This document shows positions 30,634 to 40,840 of a stretch of DNA of 64,000 bases, in pieces. The DNA is from Mycoemilia scoparia (lineage: Eukaryota; Kickxellomycota; Kickxellomycetes; Kickxellales; Kickxellaceae), in the NCBI GenBank assembly GCA_027575805.1, contig JANBPU010000039.1, positions 41,088-105,087 of the forward strand. Direction: 5' to 3'. The position numbers were made by a program, and so were the translations under genes. The notes under the pieces are model-generated. The model was not told the origin of the DNA. It did not search any database and worked only from the letters and a program-made list of their open reading frames with translations. The number at the start of each line of letters is the position of its first letter. Within the stretch, counting starts at the first letter, position 1.

Positions 30634-32712
30634 ATGAAAAATAATAACAGTAAACGATTGCAGCAGTTTGGTCGAATACTAGACAAGCTTTTATTGGACT
30701 CAAGCAGCTTTCGCACCAAAAATGACAAATATTTGTTGGCAATATCAGGAGGGGCAGACAGTATGGCACTTGCATACATGATGGCAAATACTGTGGCTCC
30801 TGAAAAATGTATAGCAGTAACTATAGACCACCAATTCCGACCACAAAGTTTAGATGAAGCCAAAAGTGCATCCAAAATAATAAAGAACCAGTTTAACATG
30901 GAACATAAGATTTTGACTATCCCATGGTTAGGATCAACCAACTCTACTACAAATCAGGATGCCATCATCAAGGGTGAAGGAGGAGTCGGGACAAAGAAAC
31001 CTAGTTTATCTAAACTTGAAGAGGAGGCCAGGAAATGGCGTTATAAACTTATCAGCCAAGTAGGCAAACAATATAATGCACGGCTGGTATTTACGGGTCA
31101 TCATTTTGGCGATCAAGTTGAAACCTTCATGATGAGGCTTACCAGAGGAAGTGGAATATATGGACTTGCATCTATGCCTTATATTTCGCAATTTCCGCTC
31201 TATTTGAACCATCAGTTGATTGATAATACAACAATGCCGGCCCCAACGACAAGGAGTGTGAATGGATACCAGGGTTATAATGATGATGATGATGATTGTG
31301 GTGGTGGAAAGGATCTTCTATATTTGGTTAGACCACTTTTGGAATTTAGTAAAAATGAACTATATGATACATGTCATGAAGCAGGAATTGAATGGTTTGA
31401 AGATCAAAGTAACACGGATGTTCGGTTTAAAAGGAATGCTGTTCGAGACATTATCAACACACAAGGCAATGCAGGCAATAATAATAATAATAATAATAGC
31501 TGTAGTCCATTTAATCCCAACACTTTAATGGATATTTGTATGGCAATGCAAAATCACAGAATAGAACTAAACCAAAGAGGCAAGTATCTGATTGAAATTT
31601 CTAATCCATCAATATATGGGTAATAATTTTTGAAGGGTGAAAGTTTACTAGTAAAACTGGACATCCATTTGGCTGCGATTGCCCCTATAATTATTGGTTC
31701 CCAAAATTCACCCTTCAAAAATTATAATCCATATATATATATATTTATTTAAATTTGTAATAACCTTAATGCCGGCCTCTTTCATTTTTATATCCCTATA
31801 GTTGAGGAAATAGTTGAAAAATATGTCATTTTTAGAGAGTCAATGGGAATCGCCAAATTATTGGTATCCAAACAACCAGGCCAACCCCAAACACAACCAG
31901 AATGGATGAACAATCCGGCAGTCATGAGAAGATTACTATCAATTATAACCGAATGGGTAGACAGATCAACCCAGCCAACCGAACTTGTCCACATCAACAA
32001 AATTGTCAAACTCACAAGCGAATACCATTCAAATTATCCAGATACTAAACCTCTGGCACTACAGAAATCACATTGTGTTGGTAGTGGCATTTTACTAACC
32101 CCACCAACAAAAAAGAACCAGTATTGGGTATTTTCTAGACAACCACTAAATCGTTTAGAACATGCCAAACTGATACATACAGGATTGGATATTGGAAAAT
32201 CAGTTTTGTGGGATAAAAGCTTTATTATATCGGTAACCAACTTTGAAATACAACTTCTCTCTTCGTCATCAGCTCAAAAGCCTGAAGGATCGGGCCGGTT
32301 TTTATGGAACATTGACACATTAGATCAATTCATTACGAATCTTCGAAAAGCAATTACCGCGGCAATAAGAAATGAGGAATCACAGACGCGGCTAATGGCT
32401 TTTCAAAAAGTTTTGGATAAAGCCAAAGCTGTTCCCAACAACATTCGGCCAACAATACCAGTAATAACCGTAACAGCAACGAAACCAACGCTATTGCGCC
32501 AAGATCATGATGATTCAAATAGTAGTCTATTAACGCTTGATGGTGGTGGGGCTGGTGAACAGCCTGTTGTAGCAATAATAATCCCAGCACTGGATATAAA
32601 TATTTCAACAATGCCATCGTCATTGGCTTCTAATTGCATTGGATATCACTATCAAAAATTTAAACGTAGAAGTGTACCTATAGTAGAAAAATATCAACCC
32701 CACTTTCAATAA
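30634..32712 (+). CDS. tRNA(Ile)-lysidine synthetase (TilS) family, interrupted by a MITE
   Basis: Two coding segments, 30634-about 31619 and about 31836-32712. TilS converts the wobble C of a tRNA-Ile to lysidine; in fungi the target would be mitochondrial. Segment 1 has the PP-loop ATP site LLAISGGADSMALAYMM, TIDHQFRPQS, GHHFGDQVETFMMRLTRGSG, and WFEDQSNTDVRFKRNAVRD. Segment 2 is the C-terminal part, with low-complexity stretches. Segment 1 terminates in the first codons of a MITE (31614-31734). Donor GT at 31620 with acceptor TTTTAG before 31836 restores the frame (620 aa). The better acceptor CTATAG before 31802 opens the plausible EEIVEKYVIFRESMG but is out of phase with that donor. Either an unusual intron or a broken gene. 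Runs of ATG/GAT and AAT triplets encode short Asp and Asn repeats. Confidence 0.7.
31614..31734 (+). mobile_element. Short MITE, copy 4, inside the TilS-like gene
   Basis: Left end ATATGGGTAATAATTTTTGA then AGGGTGA; right end TCACCCTTCAAAAATTATAA then TCCATAT. Interior nearly identical to copy 1 (8722-8839), so probably a recent insertion. It supplies the TAA that ends the upstream reading frame and possibly a GT donor. Confidence 0.9.
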
Positions 32713-33788
32713 AAACAACCAAATTCTCGGTTCTGAAAAGGAGAAAAGAAAATCATGTAAACTTTATTAATTCATTGAGATTGTAACCATTGATGATGAT
32801 GATGGTAAATGATACTAAACTCAGAAATTCAAGAATTCTAAATCACTACTATCATGCCAAGTAATGTCCTTTGTTCCATTGTCTTTAAATCATAGATCTT
32901 CCTCTTTTTTAAGTTGTAATTATAGTCACCATTATTGTACTGAGGGTTCCGAAGTATGGCCATAACTCTGGGGTTGTCTTTGTCATTCATTGATGCTGTT
33001 AGTGTGTCAATGGCCTAACAAAACCAAAACAACCCAAACCAGCAAGGACCCTGCACACACACTTGCCCTCACCAGGAACATCTTTATAAAAATAAAACAC
33101 CCGCAAACACAGACAAGGTTGATCATTTGGCAAGTTCTCCACCAAAAGGAAACAAATTGGTGCCCTCATACATTCCCTGTAAGTCGGCCCACAGCCCATA
33201 CACTTCGACTTGAGCCTGACGGACCATTGGCCATTATCCAAGGTGTTCTTCTGGTACACCTTCAAAGGTGATTCTTAAAAAGGGGTATCCAGTTTTACTA
33301 GTAAACGATCACGCCTCAAAAATAATCACCCATTTGGATAAAGTAGATGTTGGAATATAGGCCTCATCCAACAATATACGCCCAATAAATCCTTAAATAC
33401 AGCCCTGATAACCCCTCATCAGGGTGGTCACTCTTTTGGAATAGTGATTATAGCGGTGTTCTAACAGTAGATGCCACGAAGCAACATAATTTATATTGCA
33501 ACAAATGGGACTTCGCTTGAAGTTTGATTGGCCTTTCATGTCTTGATTTGGGATCGTGTTAGTGTGATCTCTGGCCGCAACATCTCAATGCATCGCCACC
33601 ATCAAAGCCTTTGGAAATGTGGTATCAGGCCTTGCATGTGGGTCGCAATAACACATCCCACCACCCATAACAAATTTCACATGTTAGCCTTCACCTTGAA
33701 TACCATGAGTCTGATTTCAGAGCAAAGGTGCCTTAAGCATACACTCTTTTACCTCTTTTTGGCAGCAGCATACTAACAATAGGCAACG
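32713..33788. other. Intergenic region with a long-repeat copy
   Basis: About 1.08 kb between the TilS-like gene and the alpha/beta hydrolase. Contains a long-form repeat at 33115-33336. Short frames overlap the repeat; no gene supported. Confidence 0.5.
33115..33336 (-). repeat. Long-form dispersed element, copy 4
   Basis: Begins TTGATCATTTGGCAAGTTCT, contains the reverse of the 3552-type unit (GGTGTTCTTCTGGTACACCT), and ends with MITE-type sequence TTTTACTAGTAAACGATCAC and AAAAATAATCACCCAT. The left MITE end is missing or decayed. Confidence 0.75.
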
Positions 33789-35302
33789 ATGTCTTCTTTG
33801 GATGAACCTAGTCTTCCCAAGCTTAAACCAGGGTTCTCTGTTCACGAGTATTTAGAAAAGAGAGGCTTTCTACTTGCGGGCAAAGATTATGGCTGCCCTG
33901 GAAACCTGTATTACGAAGTCTATGGAACTGGAAAAACCAAGGTTCTTTTCATAAGTGGTAAGTGGAGCTGATGTTTACCGAGTCTTTTCTACCGAATCGG
34001 CCCAGATGCTGAAGAATAAACCAATGTATAAACAAATAATATAGGAATGGGCGTAGATCGTCAGCTATGGCAACACAGTGTAAGGCCATAGAACAGCATA
34101 TACAACATATCACTTTAAAAATGCAGCCGTCTAAGCAACCAATTTTTGGATATGTGATTAGGCCGAGCACTTGGTCACTACAGGCGATTACCAAGCTTGT
34201 CTCTTTGATCTCCGTGGCACCGGATATTCGGATGGTGTGCCGTTTTATCAATAGTGGGTACATCTGCTACTAACCAGCTGTATCCAATTTAACTAACTTA
34301 GTTAGGGGACTGACAAAGGAACCATCTTGGACATTCTATAGTACTACTGCTAAGCTTGCCAGTGATGCGAATGAGCTGCTCAACCACCTGGGATGGACTA
34401 GCGGTGTGAATCTTGTCGGAGTCAGCATGGGCGGAATGATTGGGCTGGAGCTTGCACTTTTGGCCCCCAGCAAGTTTTCTACTTTGACCTTGTGCAGTAC
34501 AAAGTCGGGATTGTTCTTTCCACCAGTAATGTGTCAGACATATGATAGTGCATCTATGCCAAGATTTATTTTTTGCTTAATACGCAAGAATGGATCCTTT
34601 TGATTAATATACATGTAATGTTTGGCTTGTTAGGCAATGGGAATTTTCTACACGCTTAAAGCCGTGTTGAACGCATCAAATCCAAGAAAGCGCCTAGAAG
34701 TCAATGCCGATACTCTGTATCCTAAGGTAAGACTTTATTTTCCATAGAATATGGATCATAATTTTTGAAGAGTGACTTTTGATGGCCAACGATTATAAAG
34801 GCAATTACAGTTGATTAGCAAATGGTCACCCTTCAAAAATAGCTACCCATATGCAAACTATTCTTTTTTGGCATTGTTAACAATCTGGGGTTAAAATGTA
34901 ATTTAGGAGTGGCAATATCTCCCTGCCCCAGAAGGCTCAGATGCACCAAACAATCGAGAGTTCGTGATTCGCAGGAGTCTCCAATACCTGGAAAACACTC
35001 GCCCAGTCTCCTTTGGGACATTCGTTGGCCAAGTATTTGCCGTATTCCGCCATTACATTAGCAAGGAAAAGCTAAAGCAACTTGGGTCGTTTTTCCCAGA
35101 TAAGCGAATTCTTGTTGTAGTTGGAACTTGGGACCTACTGATTAACCCACAGAATTCGCACTATATCCACAATTGTCTTGGAGAAGACTCATCCCACTTG
35201 CATGTGTTTGAGGGGGTCGGCCATGCTGTTCCTGGACAAGAGCCGGAAAAGTTCCACAAACTCCTAGTCAAGCACATCAACTCCCACTCGCATCAATCAT
35301 AA
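33789..35302 (+). CDS. Alpha/beta hydrolase-fold protein, six exons
   Basis: Exons 33789-33957, 34045-34079, 34162-34234, 34302-34525, 34634-34726 and 34907-35302; the total of 990 bases is in phase and gives 329 aa. The oxyanion segment KVLFISGGMGVDRQLW is formed across intron 1. DLRGTGYSD follows, then the nucleophile elbow LVGVSMGGMIGLELAL (Ser in GVSMG), the acid region VVGTWDLLINPQNSHYI, and the catalytic His in FEGVGHAVPGQEPEKF. No signal peptide, so probably intracellular. It resembles proline-iminopeptidase/esterase-like hydrolases of fungi; the substrate is unknown. Exon 2 is only 35 bases. A MITE lies in the last intron without disturbing its splice sites. Confidence 0.85.
34749..34852 (+). 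mobile_element. Short MITE, copy 5, in the last intron of the alpha/beta hydrolase
   Basis: Left ATATGGATCATAATTTTTGA, right TCAAAAATAGCTACCCATAT, interior AACGATTATAAAGGCAATTA. Lies fully between donor 34727 and acceptor 34906. Confidence 0.88.
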
Positions 35303-35534
35303 GACTTAACTGCTTTTTGGTAAAAGCTATTTACAGACATTTGGAAATTTAACAAGATCCATAAGCCTAACTATTGAAGACCATTGGCCAAACACAGAAG
35401 CATAACTTCTGTATGGTCAATCTTATATTTACTTAGATATCGTATACAATTATTTAATAAATTGACAAGATGCAAAGCCACTTTAACACCAGTGGCCGTT
35501 GCAGTACTTACTAATGAAGAGGATACTCTATGGT

Positions 35535-35598
35535 GGTTGGTTAAAATATTTATTACTCCTATGGAGGTAGCTATGTGCCACATACACTGGCAAATTGT
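35535..35598 (+). repeat. GGAGGTAGCT-family dispersed repeat
   Basis: Core TGGAGGTAGCTATGTGCCAC preceded by ATATTTATTACTCCTA. Same core at 39312-39418, 58140-58290 (reverse) and 62355-62405. Confidence 0.65.
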
Positions 35599-35607
35599 GT
35601 ATACCAA

Positions 35608-35727
35608 ATATGGGCAATAATTTTTGAAGGGTGAATTTTGGGGACCAGTGATTATAGGGGAATCACAGCCAAATGGGTGTCCAGTTTTACTAGTGAACTT
35701 TCATCCTTCAAAAATTATTGCCCATAT
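35608..35727 (-). mobile_element. Short MITE, copy 6
   Basis: Near-perfect inverted ends ATATGGGCAATAATTTTTGA and TCAAAAATTATTGCCCATAT. Its interior read in reverse matches copies 1 and 4 (ACTAGTAAAACTGGACA). Confidence 0.9.
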
Positions 35728-35907
35728 TAAAGAGGATACTCCAAAAACTTCCTTTGATTTTTATTATCCCATAAGCAAGACTAGAAATTTTCCTCCGATT
35801 CAAAAATTTTCAAACAAAAATCAGTCCTTTCCAGCACTCTTCCTTTTGTATTATTTGCTTAACTTTAACCTTAAAAGTACTAATAGACATTTCGGTACTA
35901 TACAAGA

Positions 35908-36658
35908 ATGGCACAAGGGGCTGGCCCAGACAAAATTTCGACGAGAAAGTCAGGAGCTAAAAAGGGGGCGCAAAAGTATCAGAATAAAGAGGCATACAAG
36001 CATAACAGAAACTCAAAAAGGACCAAAGAAATTTTGGCACTCCCAGTAGATGGTCTGTGCAAGCACTGTACGGAAATTATATTATGGAGGAAGCAATTCA
36101 GAAAGTATAAACCACTGACGGCACCCAAGAGATGGTAAGAAAATGAATCCTGGTACTGCCAAAGGCCTAAGAGGCAGCAGCTATTTTACATGCCCATGAC
36201 GATCCTGAAACTTATTAGTTAGTTGTGTTGTAAACTTTCGATAGTGTCGGCTGTGATCAAAAAGCCATTAAAAAGGCTTACCATGTTCTTTGCGACGATT
36301 GTGCTGCAAAGAAACATGTCTGCGCGAAATGCACCAAACCAGAAGAAATCGTTCAACAGTAAGTCCAAAATTAGCTATAAGGAATCTAAAATGGGAATTA
36401 TGGCCCTTGGAAAATTTATTAAATCATTGTTGTGTCCTGATATTGTTTTACAGCGAAAACATAAAGACGCCAGAAGAAATACAGTCTGAAAAGCAAGAGC
36501 TCGAAGGAAAATTGGCAAGGCTACGGGAACGAGAGAGGAGGACTTACTTACGAAAACTCGAACGCGGTGAAATTGATGCATCAGAAGTTCCCGACGTCGG
36601 AGACGATTATGATAGTTTTGATGACGATTTCAGCGATTCTGATATCGACAACAAGTAA
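35908..36658 (+). CDS. DUF2039 family protein (C9orf85-like)
   Basis: Three exons, 35908-36134, 36245-36358 and 36454-36658; 546 bases in phase give 181 aa. The first 115 residues follow the human C9orf85 plan: a basic start, CKHCTEIILWRKQFRKYKPL, then KRCVGCDQKAIKKAYHVLCDDC formed across intron 1, and VCAKCTKPEEIV. The paired Cys-x2-Cys motifs suggest a zinc-ribbon-like fold. The C-terminal 65 residues are a charged helix (EKQELEGKLARLRERERRTY) and an acidic Asp/Ser tail. Function of the family is unknown. Single reading frames miss the middle exon, which holds most of the cysteines. Confidence 0.85.
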
Positions 36659-36972
36659 ATGAACCAGCAAGGTCATACAGATGTGTAAGACCATTTAACT
36701 TCTGAGCAAATACAGGCTCATATGAAGGCATGGAGTCTGCACTATGTATGTCATTCACATATAGTCTACGGTTATTCAGCGTTCACCTGGAGATTCACAA
36801 TATATAGTGTGAAAAATGAACATTATTATTATGGCCAAGTACTTTTTGGCAATGTGGTTTTGTTAGCAGATGATTGAGTATTTAAAATAATTGTGCATTT
36901 AAAATGATATCTCAAATAAGAATATGCAACTTGAAAAGCATATATATACTATCAAATGTGTGGAAAAGAAGA
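36659..36972. other. Convergent 3' intergenic region
   Basis: About 310 bases between the DUF2039 gene and hexokinase, transcribed toward each other. Nothing recognised. Confidence 0.4.
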
Positions 36973-38385
36973 CTAATGATTTTCACTGTAAAGCATAGCA
37001 GCAATGGCACTACCAATGCTGGAACAATCTTTGGCAAGGGTCAGTTCGACGTTCTTGAACTGCTCGGGTGTAAGGAATTTTGAGATAGTATCATAAACAA
37101 GCTCCTCAAAGCCTGGCAAATACTCATACATGGATCCATCGGCACCAATCATCACAGGCTTATCCAAAAGCTCTGGGCGCTGTAGAAGAGTTGAAACAAG
37201 TCCAACGCCTGAGAGCCTGGAGGCACGATCGCAGACCATTATAGACAGGGCTTGGAAGATTTGGCGATCCACTATAGTTGAGCCTGGCACACCCAGTGTT
37301 TTTTCGATGATCTCTGACACGTTGCTTAAATCCTCCGTGGTGTCACACATGGCTTCAGTGAGATACATAGTGTCGATAGACCAGGCTTCGTTAAGAATCT
37401 CCGAGGACCGACCTCCAAACACAAGGCGCTGATCGACCATGTGGAGTAACGCATTCCTAACAATCTCACCCAAGTACATGCCGGATATCATTTTCTCATA
37501 ACCCTGCTGATCGGGGTTAGGAGACTTCCTGTTGAGCTTGAGATCGTGCATTGTAACAGGAAGAACGTCATAGCCAGAGTCGAAAGCACCCCATTCCATG
37601 TTGATGATCATCTCGCCGCTATCGTTCACTGGCTCCTTGGCCTCTTTCTTCCACTTTTCCACGTTTCTTATGGATTCATAGTATGCAGCGTTGGTACCAG
37701 TGCCAAATATAACACCAATCTGGGACCCTGGGTGCATGTATGCCGAGGCCAGCAACGTACCAACAGTGTCGTTAAGAAGGGCAACGATGTCAACCCTGAT
37801 GTGTCGACGGAGTAGGGCATCATGTAGAAGCCGCACGACGTCTTTACCAACGCACCCCGGTGCCGTTATTCCCTTTGTCCAGTGCATCAGTTTCCCGGAT
37901 GCCAGAGAGGTCTGTAGCACTGGGTAAGAGAAGGTGAAGCCCATTGGGATGGCCTTGTCGTCTTTGCCAGGGAGCATTCCCTTCGACTCAAGAAAGTCGC
38001 CGATCTTTTCGGCAACAAAGTCAAAAAGTGTATGCGACTTGGCCTCATCAGTCAGAGAAAACTTCTGGTGCTCGATCTCGACCTTGCTGTTTCCCAAAAG
38101 GTTGACGCGAAGGACTCTTAGATTGGTACCTCCCAGATCGATAGCAAAGAAGGACCCTGTTTCTTTACCAGTAGGCCTTTCTGTTATATAGGCTGGTATC
38201 ATCTTTAGCTGCTGTCCATCAGACTCCAAACCTCGCCGCATCTTCCCACGAAACGTGGAAATGATTTCCTTTAGCTTGTTATCTGGCAGTGAGAACTTTG
38301 CTACCATAGCATCTACTTCGCGCTGCTGAGCTTCGGTAGCACCTTTTATCTTAAATCTGCCGTCTGTGTGTACAGTAGTTCCCAT
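36973..38385 (-). CDS. Hexokinase
   Basis: Single exon. The first true ATG of the open frame is at 38385, giving 470 aa. Phosphorylates glucose/fructose at the entry of glycolysis. Hexokinase motifs in order: FFAIDLGGTNLRVLRV (phosphate 1), MGFTFSYP, LNDTVGTLLASAY (phosphate 2), FGTGTNAAYYE, INMEWGAFDSGYDVLPVT, and GADGSMYEYLPGF with GSAIAAMLYS near the C-terminus. Residues before TEAQQREVDAM are a short N-terminal extension. Slightly shorter than Dikarya hexokinases but complete. Only one copy is in the window; a regulatory role like yeast HXK2 cannot be judged. Confidence 0.95.
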   Translation of the reverse strand: MGTTVHTDGRFKIKGATEAQQREVDAMVAKFSLPDNKLKEIISTFRGKMRRGLESDGQQLKMIPAYITERPTGKETGSFFAIDLGGTNLRVLRVNLLGNSKVEIEHQKFSLTDEAKSHTLFDFVAEKIGDFLESKGMLPGKDDKAIPMGFTFSYPVLQTSLASGKLMHWTKGITAPGCVGKDVVRLLHDALLRRHIRVDIVALLNDTVGTLLASAYMHPGSQIGVIFGTGTNAAYYESIRNVEKWKKEAKEPVNDSGEMIINMEWGAFDSGYDVLPVTMHDLKLNRKSPNPDQQGYEKMISGMYLGEIVRNALLHMVDQRLVFGGRSSEILNEAWSIDTMYLTEAMCDTTEDLSNVSEIIEKTLGVPGSTIVDRQIFQALSIMVCDRASRLSGVGLVSTLLQRPELLDKPVMIGADGSMYEYLPGFEELVYDTISKFLTPEQFKNVELTLAKDCSSIGSAIAAMLYSENH

Positions 38386-39129
38386 TATGTTGAAAGAAAA
38401 CAGTCGAATAAAAATATAATATAAATGCAAAAATGTGGACGGGAGTGGTGGGCAAGGAAAAAGCAATGGCCACTGCGTGTATTTATAATGACGACTTGCG
38501 TGTCAAATGTGATTTTGGAAAAACCAGTCTCAGAAAAACCATATTTCTGATGATTCGTGATTTGTTGGTCTCTGAGTAGGATGAGGGGACATCAAAATCT
38601 AAAAGTGGCATGTGTGCAGCCTTTGATCTCCTATGCTGCATAAAAGGAAGCCAGCCACATGCAAATAACCAGTTGCCAGTGGGCCAAAATCTAAAAGTGT
38701 GCAATACTAAATGTTGTGCATGCTTCTCTCACCACACTTTATTTTTGACAAATAAAATGCCCGGACCCAGATTGCCATCCAAAGCTCTATAATAGTCTCA
38801 CTCCCCGGATTCTTGAGTGGCATGGACCATCACTTCAATAGTCAGACCCTTAACCGCGTGTCATAGAAAGCCATAGAGATTGGACAGGCTTTGTAGATTT
38901 TAGATTTTTGTAATGTGGCCGAACCTTGGTCCCGATTTTAGCAAAGAGTGTGTTTAGGATCCCATCAAAAAAGCAATACACACAATCTATTATTCAGCTT
39001 AAGAACACAGTATATTTAACGATCTCAGCCTCAACAGACATTTAGTATAGCTGATTAAAGATACATTTTATGTGCTTAGAAAAAATATGGCTCAATTTCA
39101 CTTTGGATTAAATGTTTAATAGACAGAAA

Positions 39130-39235
39130 TGGACTCTCATCAGGCTGTGGCTCAAGCATAGGTCATTTGCTGTGCAACTATTGGGGAGCTCGCTATTTTT
39201 GTCTAAGGCCTAGTTTACTTTGATCATATAGACCA
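39130..39235 (+). repeat. Dispersed repeat shared with HIR3 intron
   Basis: Shares CATCAGG, TTTGATCATATA, CATTTG-TGCAACT and GTCTAAGGCCTAG-type segments in the same order with 45448-45545. Roughly 70 percent alike by eye. Confidence 0.6.
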
Positions 39236-39311
39236 TATGATCTCAGTATTACTTGTCAAAACCTATCAGTCTAGGTTTACTTAACAATACAATGTTTAAT
39301 GATTGAGTACT

Positions 39312-39418
39312 GTATTTTTCCTACGGAGATAGCTATGCGCCACCAGTCAATATAATGTTCTGAGATCAAGTATTTTACTAGTCCTTGGGAGGTAGCTATA
39401 TGCCTATCAATATGCTGT
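39312..39418 (+). repeat. Two GGAGGTAGCT-family cores
   Basis: CGGAGATAGCTATGCGCCAC near 39325 and GGGAGGTAGCTATATGCC near 39390; both diverged from the 35535 and 62355 copies. Confidence 0.55.
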
Positions 39419-39545
39419 GCGCATGACATTATAAAAGCAGCATCCCATAACTGGATAATAATAAATGCGACCTTATATAAAAATAATATCAAATGATTAG
39501 CAAGGTACTCCATAGTCCTTGCATTCCAAATAAACTAGTTTTATA

Positions 39546-40073
39546 ATGAGCTCACAAGAATTCCAAAAACAGCAGCCAAGGGCACAGAATAACCCCGAGA
39601 GACATGGCAACGATGAAAAGAAGAAAAAGAGAGACCCCATCTTGGATCTAAGTAAATACGCTGACAAGGAAATATGTGTAAAATTCACAGGTGGGCGTGA
39701 AAGTAAGTACTATATAATGTATACCATATTGTCTCCTTTGTATATTCTGACCATCTTAACAATACTTACTTCGAACAATAGTGATTGGCGTACTCAAGGG
39801 TTACGACCAGCTTATGAATCTTGTTCTTGATAATGGCATCGAGCGTCTACGCGGTGAGTGTATTGAAACCACAATGCATTTATTTAGCCACATATTCTAT
39901 AGCTCTGTCCTAACCTAGAAAATCAATTGCTGAAAATAGACCCAGAGGATCCAAGCCAGATAACCGACAAAACAAGAAAGGTTGGACTGTTTGTATGTCG
40001 AGGTCCAAGTATAATTCTTATATCTCCTATCGATGGAAGGGAAGAAATAGCCAATCCTTTTGTCCAAGAATAG
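39546..40073 (+). CDS. LSM7: U6 snRNA-associated Sm-like protein LSm7
   Basis: Three exons, 39546-39702, 39782-39853 and 39940-40073, total 363 bases, 120 aa. LSm7 is part of the LSm1-7 ring (mRNA decay) and the LSm2-8 ring (U6 snRNA). A charged N-terminal extension precedes DPILDLSKYADKEICVKFTG. GGREMIGVLKGYDQLMNL (Sm1, formed across intron 1) follows, then LVLDNGIERLRG, DPEDPSQI, and GLFVCRGPSIILISP (Sm2). It ends near NPFV as in other LSm7 proteins. All junctions are GT-AG and in phase. None of the individual frames alone shows the whole protein. Confidence 0.93.
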
Positions 40074-40840
40074 TATATCCAGTTAGACAAAGAGGACCGA
40101 AAAACATTGCTCTACCAATTAATGCCACTAATTCATGGTGGGATGCTTTTGACGTAGTTTTACAAAAATTGGCTTGTATAAAAGCACTTTGGAACTATCT
40201 ACAAATAAAAAGATGTCGAAAGGGTGCCTATCCAAACTTTCATTTGTTGAATTTTACATGTGAAGAGAAATTAGCTTGTTACAGATGGATCTTTTCAAGG
40301 AGTTATGATCGCATTGCTTACATTTGATCATAATTGCATTACCACATTCATTAGAATCATGTAATAATAGCATAAGATTAATGCTACCCAGTTGGCAATA
40401 TCCGTAAAGTATTGTTGTCATCGAAGGTGATGCAATTCTACGCCATCCTAGAAAGATAAAAATACCAAATCATATCTCAGCAAACGATGCTTGATTGGGT
40501 CAAAAGGCCAACATAAAATCAAAATCGTGTTTTATCTTGGATTGGAGGTTAGAGCTTGACCATCGGTGTACCATAATCTACCATTTTGTTTATAAAATTT
40601 AAAAGATGCAAAGCGATGATATGGTGTTTTTAGAATAGCACAACACTTCAAAAACCTATAATGATTAGATTCTGGCCTATTAACCCACCCCCACCATCTC
40701 CACCACAAAAAGGCCAGCCCGACAAAGATGGCAAGGAGTCCAGTCTTTCCTTCGAGGCGAAGGTAGTTGCTCACAGCCCATAAACAAACCCTGACTAGAA
40801 AAATGATGCTGCATATTAATATATTGTTTCTCTGCGTTAG
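40074..40840. other. Intergenic region, probably holding the missing 5' exon of HIR3
   Basis: About 770 bases. The first identified HIR3 exon opens directly after an acceptor (TTAG before 40841) and has no in-frame ATG near its start, so a short coding exon should lie upstream. I could not choose one with a matching phase. Confidence 0.4.

Larger units (their letters stand above)
35303..35907. other. Intergenic region with two repeats
   Basis: About 600 bases. Holds a GGAGGTAGCT-family repeat (about 35535-35598) immediately followed by a short MITE (35608-35727). The rest is the AT-rich promoter side of the DUF2039 gene. Confidence 0.5.
38386..39545. other. Divergent intergenic region with dispersed repeats
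   Basis: About 1.16 kb between hexokinase (leftward) and LSM7 (rightward). Contains a repeat at 39130-39235 shared with HIR3 intron 2 and two GGAGGTAGCT-family cores at 39312-39418. No gene supported. Confidence 0.5.

Noticed and set aside
39995..40327. Plus-strand frame of 110 aa downstream of LSM7
   Set aside because: It overlaps the last LSM7 exon in another frame; the remainder is AT-rich and matches no family.
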